A stretch of DNA of 64,000 bases, taken from positions 124,001-188,000 of the forward strand of contig JABYQQ010000016.1 of NCBI GenBank assembly GCA_022605405.1, written 5' to 3'. Below the pieces are notes generated by a model. The model was given only the letters and a program-made list of their open reading frames with translations, searched no databases and had not been told where the DNA came from. The DNA comes from Earliella scabrosa (taxonomy: Eukaryota > Basidiomycota > Agaricomycetes > Polyporales > Polyporaceae). A program made the position numbers and the translations under genes. Positions 42,867-51,043 of the stretch are shown one piece after another; the stretch's first letter is position 1, and every line of letters starts with the position of its first letter.

Positions 42867-44505
42867 ATGCGCGTGGACTTCAATCTATCCGCTGCGCTAC
42901 TGGCCGCAGAGAACCGAGTGGATGCGGATGGGGAAGGTGACGATTTGGCGGAGGACTCCGATGATGAGTGCGAATTAGCTACCCCGCCCCCGGATCGGTC
43001 GTTGAGCTCGTACGAAAAGGCAGCACTCGCGCCAGCGCTGTTCGGCGACTACCTGAGTTCGCGCAGGCGGGGTGCAGGGGCACACCGCGAGTCGGCAGAC
43101 TCGCCTTCGTGGACGGAGATCATGCGCGATGGAATGAGCAAGGATGCATTTCAGAAGAAGAAGCGGCGCGAGAGGCGCAAGGGGAGGATGCATGCCCCGG
43201 TGGACGATCCAACCGGGCTCCGTGGCAAGCTCAAGGGCCGTGCGTTGCAGCGCTTTGCAGCTGCCATGCATGAAGCCAATGAGGCGCGAGAACAGGGCGT
43301 GCAAGCCACTGTGGTCAACGGAGGTCTGGTCAAGGACGAGCTGCCTGTGGCTAGCTCTGCGTACGTCGCTAAACGCATCCCCGTCGATGCACAAGATCGC
43401 GAGCATATCGCGATCAGCGACCTAAACAAGTTGAATATCGACGTGATTCCTTGGAATGGTCGGTGGGTGTATCGAGGGCTTGTCGCGCTGGGAGAGACAC
43501 ACTGACATGATCAGTAGTAACACGAAGGTTGTTCTGACTGACGACGACGAAGTCCTCGTGGTCGCAGCAGGAGGACCGGCCTCCGAGGACTACGACGCCG
43601 TAAACCGCGAGATGATGGACGTCTTCGAGGACGTTCAGAAGGTGTACGTGTTCAACCCATCGGCGAAGGCCAATCGACGTGGGGATTATAACTCTGTGTC
43701 AATTGGTGTGTCGTATGGCGGAGGGCAGCAGGTGCGCACCGGGCACGGCCTTGGGTGGTGATGCTAATGTGGTGAAGACAGACCGTTAAGAATCTGTCAC
43801 ACGCAAAGCACAATGTGGACGTTGTAGACGCAATTCTGGAAGCGCGAGTGGTGAAACGCGTGGCGAACTTCGGAAGCGGCATGTACAAACTCTCCCCTCA
43901 CGAAGTCCGTTGGCTGACAACGCACGCTAGCCTGCATGAGACTGTACGCCCCACGCATGCATGCCCACTATGGCCGCACGCTGGATGCGCTGGTACAGCG
44001 CGACGCGCGGGTGCGACGGAACTTCGTGAATAACAACTTCGCGGCCATGACGTTGAACCTCGGTCCGCGCACGGTGACCTACCGGCATACCGATCACCTG
44101 AATGTCTCGTGGGGCTGGTGCGCGATAACGGCGTTCGGGACTTACGACTACACACAAGGAGGGCACCTCATCCTCTGGGATCTCGGTATCGCGTTTGAAT
44201 TCCCTCCGGGCGCGACAATTCTGATACCGTCGGCGGTGTTGACGCACTCAAACGTGGCCATCGCAGAGCATGAGCGCCGCTACTCCCTGACACAGTACAC
44301 TGCAGGCGGCCTCCAGCGCTGGATAGATTGCGAGCACAAGTCACAGAGGCGTTTCGAGGCCAGCGGAGGCCGGCTAACGCAGTCTGCTGAAGAGCGTTGG
44401 AAGGACGGATTGGCGAACTGGTGTACGTGGGAGGAGCTGCTGGACGGGCTCCCATCCAGGGCGACGGACGCAGAGAGAGTTGGGGTAAACGGGGCGCTGT
44501 CTTGA
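42867..44505 (+). CDS. TET/JBP-family 2OG-Fe(II) dioxygenase
   Basis: Exons 42867-43462, 43515-43731, 43782-43882 and 43941-44505 give 492 residues. The N-terminus is acidic, then very basic (KKKRRERRKGR). The first splice gives VIPWNGRSNTKVVL; the second joins VSYGGGQQ to TVKNLSHAKHNV. The double-stranded beta-helix core has LGPRTVTYRHTDHLNV (HxD iron ligands), GWCAITAFGTYDYTQGGHL, FPPGATILIPSAVLTHSN (distal His) and RRYSLTQYTAGGLQRW (Arg for 2-oxoglutarate). All expected ligands are present. Family members oxidise 5-methylcytosine or thymine in DNA. It lies directly downstream of the KDZ transposase, as reported for agaricomycete elements. The third intron (GTACAA donor) is the least certain. 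Confidence 0.85.
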
Positions 44506-44894
44506 GTACAACGAGTGGAAGTGGTTGTGGCTGCGCAGCACGCAGGACGCTGGCCGTATTCTTGCTCATTCATGGCCGTTCTGGCATTGTCTGGAGTGCG
44601 TACATCTTGATGGAAGTTGACATGATCACACCATACGTAGGGAGAGAACAATGATGTACTTGTTGCAAACTCGTGAGCAGCTACATGACATGGATGACAA
44701 CATATTCAGATCGAGGTACAGAGACAGGCTACATGCGAGCACATGGACACAGACAAATGGTGAAGGAAAGACGGGGGTCCGGGAACAGGGATGCGCCTGC
44801 GATTGGGATGAGATGAGGGGGTTATAGAACGCAGGGATGAGGATACTCACAGCGAGGAAGTGCGGGGCGCGGCGGGCACCGGGGCGTGTCGCCA
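44506..44894. other. 3' gap between convergent genes
   Basis: About 390 bp between the ends of the dioxygenase and cysteine-cluster genes; no gene was seen. Confidence 0.4.
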
Positions 44895-45868
44895 TTAGGC
44901 CTCAATGCGACGACCTAGGGGGTGCGGTCAGTTGAAGCAGGAAGAAGGAGAGAGCAAGTACTTACGCTTCTGGGGGCGAGCCACCGTGCTCGTCGACGGT
45001 CCCTCCATGAGCTCGTCAACCTCCTCCTCGTCCTCCTCATCCTCCTCCTCGGCGTCTTGAAGCACAGCGATGTTGACCTCGCTAGGCGGGTCGTTGCTCT
45101 CGCCGTTCGCGCCATCGCCCTCGCCCTCGCCCTCGCCGTCCGAGCCATCGACCTTGTAACGATAGAGGACCGCCTTCTGCTTGAGGGTACGGACGGTGTC
45201 CTCGAGGGCGGCGATCCGGGCGTCTCCTTTGGCGACGCGTTCGAGTAGGAGGCGGGCGTAGGGCTGCAACTTCTTGGGGAAGGCAGCGATCAGCTGCTCG
45301 TCGTCATCGCGCTCATCGTGACCGTCACTCTCACCGTCCTCGTCCACACTGGCCTGACGCGGGGGCACAGGAACAACGGCGGTGGGTTGTTTCTTGCGGC
45401 CGTTCCACACCGCGCCCAGGGGGTACGCTTGCAACTCCTTCGCTTTCGCAACTTTGTACGGGCGACAGTGCGGCTGTTTGCGCCACGTTTTGGGCCTCTT
45501 CTTGAGCAGTCCTACGAACGATCAGTGAACAACAGGATGGCGGGGGTCAGTAGTGGGCACGTACTGGTCAGCCACTGGCACTCGCGCTCGTTCCTTGTGA
45601 AGCACTCGAAGCACTTCCACGTGCAGAGGTTGGTCGCGGTGCACGGGAAGTCGTGCTTGACGCATGCAGCGCAGCGCTTTTTGCGAGCGTGGTCGAGGTC
45701 TTCGAAGAGTTGCGGGGTGACCAGTTCGGGTGCGAGGAGCGCGGGGAAGATCTTGATCTTCTTGCCCTTGTCGCGGGCGACTTGAACAGCATCGCGGAGG
45801 TCGGGCATGTACGAGTCCTCGGGGGCGTCAGGGACGTCGGGTGGGCGATGTTGAGACGACGCGGACAT
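44895..45868 (-). CDS. cysteine-cluster coiled-coil protein of KDZ element
   Basis: Exons 45868-45565, 45511-44966 and 44914-44895 encode 289 residues. A compact cysteine cluster lies near residues 70-105 (RCAACVKHDFPC, then CTWKCFECF and a further Cys before QW), suited to metal binding. A charged stretch LLKKRPKTWRKQPHCRPYK follows. Next are an acidic region and a heptad segment (RIAALEDTVRTLKQKAVLY), then a long Asp/Glu tract. The last 20 bp exon ends in basic QKRRRIEA, a probable nuclear signal that exists only when the 51 bp intron 44965-44915 is removed. A DNA-binding accessory of the transposon is plausible but not shown. Confidence 0.6.
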
Positions 45869-46098
45869 GGTGGAGGCTCGGAAGCAAGAGGATGCATGGC
45901 GAGGGGTCATATAGAGGTGTGCTGCGGTAGCCGACGCGATCACGTGTGCGCGTCGGGGAGCCCGCGGGGGGACACAGGGGAAGGCACTTAGTGCGTGAAC
46001 AGCCCTTGCTTTCAAAGGCCTTTGGCGGAGTTGGTTCGGCGCGCGCGTTTGTTTTGCTGGCAAGCGCGCGGTCGGGAGTTCGAATCCCGATCGACGCA

Positions 46099-46174
46099 CG
46101 GATACATCTGTTCTCGCGCGGATGTATCCGCGAGACGATCCAACGGCCTAGCGGATGTATCCGCTTCACTGAGA
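46099..46174 (-). repeat. right terminal inverted repeat with subterminal palindromes
   Basis: Mirror image of the left end. Three GGATGTATCC/GGATACATC copies occur (around 46100, 46120 and 46152), and the outermost 11 bases match the left end exactly. Confidence 0.75.
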
Positions 46175-46277
46175 ACCTACCCCTTACTCCTCCCCCAGCC
46201 TCCTCTACTCGGCCGTGCCTGAGGAAGAACCGTTTCCGACGGCCATGGACGGCATCGAGGTCGCCATGACCGACTAG
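46175..46277 (+). pseudogene. third ORF of Gypsy element, 3' part
   Basis: The frame from the transposon end reads EPTPYSSPSLLYSAVPEEE and ends at the TAG at 46275-46277, 38 bp before the right LTR. It is the natural continuation of the ORF broken at 25970. Codon use and position fit, although no domain confirms it. Confidence 0.5.
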
Positions 46278-46315
46278 CAAGGTCTTCGAGGTACGTGCCT
46301 ACTCTGGGGGGCGCA

Positions 46316-46773
46316 TGTCATGGGAGCTAAGACATTTCGCCTAGACGCCTGTTCAAGCGAGAGTAGACACGACCCGAAGACTTGAGAGACTTCGAGACAT
46401 CCCTTTTCCCTTTTCCCCTTCCTTCTTACTAGTTCTTTCCACGCCATTCCATACTTGTACTCGCGCTCTCTGGATAGAGTAGAGTGAAAGCCCTTGATTA
46501 GACTACGACTACTTATTTATAGACAGACTCGACTGGAAGAATATCATCTCTCTCTTGACTCCTCTCTCTCTACCTCGCGTGTACGCCACCCGCCTTTACT
46601 CCCCTCGCGGCTCGCGGTTCGACGACGATCCTCGAGCATCTCCGACTACTCCTCGGAGTCCGCGTAAGACCATAAGGCCCTGGCCCTCGTGAGTCACTGC
46701 GAAGGAGGTTTCCGAACCCGCCACTCACCTCTCCAGCCACAACTAGCGCCGGTCAGCGACCGGCAACTCAACA
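46316..46773 (+). repeat. 3' LTR of Gypsy element
   Basis: 458 bp and indistinguishable by eye from 17402-17859. Because HET codons resume at 46774 and GTCCT is duplicated, this is the partner LTR of the same insertion and not a solo LTR. Confidence 0.92.
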
Positions 46774-47314
46774 GTCCTCGAGCATGATGAGTGTCGACGC
46801 CGCCCGTGCGTAGATACGGTGGAGGATGGCGACCTGAGCCATCTTCTCGACCTGATCTTCCTGGTTGATACAGTGGTAGTCCATCCATACTGCGATCTCG
46901 GTATTGCGGGACGCGCCGTACACGTTGGCTGCTCGTGCTATGAACTGAGAGAAGTGGGTGGATGAGATGGATCCATGGCAAGTGCGGATTACGGTTGGAT
47001 CGTTACTGATGCCCACGCGCTTGAAAGAATCTCCGCTAGGCCAGCAATAGCTCACGGCCACGTACGTCTGGTCCCGGTACAACACAGATTGGTACGTAGC
47101 GCCATCGTCCTCCGAGATCAGGAGGCGCAAAGGGCGATCTGAACTAGTGATCTGACCCTCAACACCATCGCACACCTGTCCAGGCCAGTGTGAATGCTGC
47201 AGATGATGGTAGAGTGGTGGCGCTCACATGGATGGCTTCCTCGACAGTGAAGGGTTCCAGCGCGTCGATAGTCCGCATGAGTACACAGGTTCCAGGGGCC
47301 TTTTGAGCGGGCAT
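46774..47314 (-). pseudogene. HET-domain gene, N-terminal part
   Basis: Exon 1 (47314-47228) begins at an ATG and ends LEPFTVEEAIH. A 52 bp intron (47227-47176, GTGAGC...CAG) leads to exon 2, with LRLLISEDDGA, YVAVSYCWPS and IAVWMDYHCINQED. These are hallmarks of the HET domain. Exon 2 runs to LIMLED at the LTR edge. The remaining codons are 29 kb away at 17401-16044. No stop or frameshift is present in this half. A frame read through into the LTR ends at once (one extra Cys). Alleles without the insertion may exist in the population. Confidence 0.85.
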
Positions 47315-48167
47315 AGAGACTGAAAGGACAGTTCCGCTTGATATACCAAGGAATCGATGCCGTTGACGGACAGATGTGAGATTGTAAGGTGACAGTGTTG
47401 ACTGCGCATGTCAAGAGGGCGGCCCAGAAGACCATTGTTAGTCTATGACGCCGTCAGAGCATACATGCTTCGTGATCAAGTGGGCAGACCCGTGACGACG
47501 TCCCATACATCCTACGACGTCTTTGAACAGATAAGTAAAGTCCAACAGCAATTGAATACGCGCTCTGACAATGGTATAAGAGTGCCCTAGCGAAGTAAAA
47601 CTTGGTCAGTAAGGGTTTCGACTGCCGAACGAAGATATTGACGCACTTTCCGTGAAGTATAGATCACAATCATGCGGAAGAGCGGCTGGTGTCCGGTGCC
47701 TGCAGCTGGCCCTTGACTTTCAAGGGTTTGGCTGTCACTGGCGCAGCGATGGGGGCAGATGGTGGGAAGACCGAACAGGCCTTTGGCTTCGTTTGCCCCT
47801 CTCGTCTCCGAGCGCGACGGGTAGGCTCGGCGCGAGTATGGAGTAGGCGGCCCATGCAAATGCTCTGGCGGATGTGGTGGAGGTCAGAGTTGCGTTCGGG
47901 TCATCACTTGCAGGATCATCGAGGTCGTACTTCGGCGCCTTTTCATCGCCACGCCGACCTGTGCTCGGCAAGGCTAGATGCTGAGCAGATGCTGTGCCTT
48001 ACGACTAGCCATTTCGTCGCGATGGTTCATGAATCACCGAATACTAGAAACTAAGTAGAGTCAATACTTGCTACCATACAGAAGATCAGATGGGGACTGA
48101 CCGAGACGTCCATACGACATACGACCAAGTCGGTCAAGACCACTGGACAGCACCTCAAGCCCGAGCC
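47315..48167. other. intergenic, no gene seen
   Basis: Upstream region of the split HET gene and 3' flank of the second HET gene. Short frames only. Confidence 0.45.
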
Positions 48168-49844
48168 TCAAACGATCCGCAGCTGCCGTTCCCCGTCCTG
48201 CGCACTCTCGGAGATCATACCCAAACCCCTCACCCCACCCACGCAGCGAAACGTCCCATCCGGCAAAGACTCGCTCTCCAGCACAAGCGAGTTCGCCGTC
48301 AAGACCCACGGCGGGGAGAACTGCTTCGGACGGATGACAAACGGCTGGAACAGAGTCTTGCCACGAAGCTCTCCGCCCCGCACGTTCCCGCTGACGAGCA
48401 AGACGCACCCGTCGCTCATCCGGACGGTGCTGAATGACGCGTGCACGTCATCGCGCCAGATGAACGCCATCGCTCGTGCGATGTCCCGGAAGCTCGTCGC
48501 CACCTCTCCAAGCAGGTCCTGAAGGAGCGAGGCGGTGTCTCCTGCGACAGGCTCGGGTTGGTCGTGGTATTCTGGCTCGGCGAGGAGGTATGCGATGACC
48601 ACACGCGCGTGGTGCGAGACGTCCGTGCTGTACACGGGTGCGTCGACGGGAATGGCGACAGCACATAGGAGGAGGCGGAAGAGTTGGGCGTCGCGGTTCC
48701 ACGTCCACGACGTGTGGGTCGGACAGTCGACCGTGACGGTGTGAACGATACCGTCCACGCTCACGTGGAGAGCCGTTCCGTCGAGGCTGATCTCCCACGA
48801 GTGTTCTTCCTCGACCGAAGCGGCGATTCCTCGCGCGAGAAGTCCTGCGCCATCCACGGCGGTGTCCGGGTCGCGCGCCACCTCGTAGTCCTTCTGGGCC
48901 CAGACTTCCGACAGGCGGTCTCCGAGCGCGGGCAACCCCGCCCATCCGAATCCAGTCACGCCTTGGAGTGGGTTATCCCGGCCATGGATCGCAAGGAGAA
49001 GGGAGTAGTCGCGCCTCCCGATAGCGAAGACGTTGGCCATCTTCAAGACGTTCAACCGAATAACGGGTACCTTGGCATCGGGCGCCTTGAATGCCTTGGG
49101 ACGATGGTCGAAAACGTATACGCATCGCAGCAGGTTACAGACCAGTGAGATCTTGTCGTATTCGTCGCTACAGCCGAGGTGCTGCACGATGTTCAGCGCC
49201 CAAGCCGTGGAGGGTGCGGAGAAGGGCGTGACAAGGATATGACCTCGAGGCTGGCTGAAGAAGGGTATCGAGCGATCAACCGTCCGCGCAATGTCGAAAC
49301 AGTGCCAGAGGCTATCAGAGTCGATGCGCAAGATTGAGCAGGGGCTGGAAGCGTCATGGAAGAAGAAGTGTGCTCTGCGACTGAGGACGAGTTCCTGCGA
49401 GCACCACGCGCGGGTGAACCAGCGCGCGGAAATAACGCGGCGCACAAGCGCCACGTAGTCGTCGCTCTTCTTGTAGTGCAATAGCGTAACTCGCTCCTCG
49501 GGGGTCATTGCCAGGTCCTCGAGCATGATGAGGGTCGTCTCGGCTTGGGCATATATGTGCTGCATAACTGCGACTTGGTCGGCAGTTTCGTCGGGGTCCT
49601 GTTGGTTGATACAATGATAGTCGATCCATGCGGCGCGAAGGTTTGGTGAGACGTTGGTGTTCGACAGAGAGGTGTTCCCCTGGAACTGAGCAGTCGGATT
49701 GCGCGCCTGGTCGTTCTGTTCCATGAATTTGTTGTGCGATTGGACGGCCAAGGCGATAAATTGAGAGAAATGATTGGAGATGACGTGAACTCCGTCGATG
49801 CTGACGACACTGGGTGTGTTACTGATGGACAAGCGTTTGAATGA
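48168..49844 (-). pseudogene. second HET-domain gene, broken at its 5' side
   Basis: The open frame is a full-length match to the split HET gene from SFKRLSISNTP onward: AAWIDYHCINQQDP, TTLIMLEDLAMTPEERV, SARWFTRAWCSQELVLS, HLGCSDEYDKISL, and CVGGVRGLGMISE at the end. It lacks the YVAVSYCWP start of the HET domain. The frame runs into an 823 bp inverted-repeat element at 49845; the apparent first residues (MCRMN) are element sequence. Across that element the codons resume as WPDVSFKR, matching WPSGDSFKR of the paralogue. A truncated protein from internal ATGs is possible, but the gene is probably non-functional. Confidence 0.8.
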
Positions 49845-50667
49845 TATGATGTTCATTCTGCACATTTAAATAAAAGCGGAAACATATATGCTTTACAAAA
49901 CATATCCTTGTAACTCCGTATACTACAGCATATTCGAAGCACGCCGCAAACATTTTGCAACGCGCGCCGTAAACACTTCCTTGAGCGCCTACTCCGGGTA
50001 GCTCGCACGGGCGCTAATTGATGGTCTTCGGGGATTGCCGAGGCCTCGAAGGATGAGTTTTCTGACAGAGGGAGTGCTGATCTTGGCTGAGCATAACCTC
50101 CACGATAGAGCATTAACGTGGAGGATCTCGGCTAGTAGCATACTAGGGTAGCCAGGGCAGCATGAGCAACATAGTTCAATATTGCCAAGTTGTGACATGA
50201 CAGAATGACCAGTATTACATAAGCAACTGTACTCACGTCTATGAATGCATCATAAGAAAAGCAGCTGGAAGCAACATGAGCTTCTGGGGACCGGGAGATA
50301 GTTATTGACTATTGAGCCTGTAGTCTGTCACGTACAGAGTGCCATTGAAAATGCCGGTAGACCAAGCCACAGGGAGACTCATTACTATTAGCACTATATC
50401 TTGTAATGCTTTTGTGGTCTAGCGGATAAGCGTGCCTTTGGGCAGCCCGTGCTAAGAGGTCGTGAGTTCGAACCTTGCGGGTCCCCTTTTCTTTGGCGCC
50501 CGTGCGTCCTCCGCGAAGTCCACAATAAGCGCCCGTAAACATGTTTACGGAGCACTTCACGAAATGTTTACGGTGTTCTAACAACATTTCGTACGGGAGT
50601 GAAAATGTATGTGCGCCCGAGAGGAAGAGTTTACGTTTTTAATTAAATGTGCAGAATGAACGTCATA
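49845..50667. mobile_element. 823 bp inverted-repeat (MITE-like) element
   Basis: Ends are TATGATGTTCATTCTGCACA at the left and its near-complement at the right. About 31 bp match with three mismatches, continuing as an A/T run. GAATGA flanks both sides (49839-49844 and 50668-50673). It has no coding capacity. Interior GTAAACA/TGTTTAC motifs occur near both ends. It sits inside the second HET gene. A tRNA-like segment lies in its right half. Confidence 0.8.
50409..50487 (+). tRNA. tRNA-Pro(TGG)-like sequence, probably non-functional
   Basis: An A-box-like TGGTCTAGCGGAT, a loop with T-TGG-G and a T-arm GTGAG TTCGAAC CTTGC with wobble pairs are present. The acceptor strands do not pair (GCTTTTG against GGGTCCC), and the extra bases between the anticodon and T-arm would require an intron. 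A tRNA-derived short interspersed element head is an alternative. Confidence 0.35.
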
Positions 50668-50673
50668 GAATGA

Positions 50674-51043
50674 GACGTCCGGCCAGCCCACCTAAGGCAG
50701 GCCTTGACTTGGTCCCTTAGACCCCATTAGTTGTACGTGGGAAACCCCTCTCAGAGACCCCCCTGTGCGGACTTCCCAGGGATGTCATCTATAAATAGGT
50801 ACATAAGATCGTCCCGTAGATCTTGGATTGTCCGTCAGACACCTTTGCGGACCTCCAGCGAAATGCCCGCGCTCACCCACTGTAGTCGCACTACCTAAAG
50901 TAGCATCTTATGTACTACCTGTAGTAGCACCTTCCTGGCCTTATACACGCGGTATTCTACACGCGGTATGCACGCCCCTAGGTAGCTCAGCGTTGGGCGG
51001 GCTCTTACTGCAGCTCACCACCTTCCGCTCCCCATGCACGACC
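50674..51043. other. boundary of second HET remnant and second KDZ element
   Basis: The first ~15 bp encode the last recognisable HET codons (WPDVS on the minus strand). HET homology then stops near 50688, and the remaining DNA leads into the KDZ gene. A TATAAATA box-like run occurs at about 50791-50798, 250 bp upstream of the transposase ATG. The left end of the second KDZ element is probably at the point where HET homology stops. Confidence 0.45.

Larger units (their letters stand above)
25971..46174 (+). mobile_element. 20.2 kb KDZ DNA transposon (CxC2 type) carrying a TET/JBP dioxygenase
   Basis: The element is bounded by inverted ends TCTCAGTGAAG (25971-25981) and its complement (46164-46174). 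The inverted match extends imperfectly to about 53 bp and includes 20 perfect bases (26004-26023 against 46121-46140). It contains a KDZ transposase gene, a 2OG-Fe(II) dioxygenase of the TET/JBP family and at least five other multi-exon genes. Association of KDZ transposons with TET/JBP genes in agaricomycetes is established. A target duplication of the length expected for this group was not found, so the outer ends may be off by a few bases. Confidence 0.8.
17402..46773 (+). mobile_element. 29.4 kb LTR-bounded nested insertion in a HET gene
   Basis: The left LTR begins TGTCATGGG at 17402 and the right LTR ends CAACTCAACA at 46773. Both are 458 bp and look identical by eye. The 5 bp GTCCT flanks the block on both sides (17397-17401 and 46774-46778). 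The Gypsy element proper is 17402-25970 plus 46175-46773, about 9.2 kb. The rest is a later DNA transposon insertion. A run of G (about 46305-46311) just before the right LTR may be the polypurine tract. Confidence 0.9.

Noticed and set aside
46020..46105. tRNA gene near the right end of the 20 kb element
   Set aside because: A- and B-box-like words and a stem-loop are present, but the acceptor strands do not pair and the anticodon arm is irregular. A matching B-box fragment at the left end (about 26085) is also incomplete.
25961..46185. 8 bp target duplication for the KDZ element
   Set aside because: The flanks (left ending CGAGCAG, right beginning ACCTACC) do not match in any register I tried, so the duplication is either mutated or the ends are placed slightly wrong.
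46316..46773. Solo LTR next to a HET fragment
   Set aside because: HET frame continuity and the shared GTCCT with the left LTR show it is the right LTR of the same insertion.
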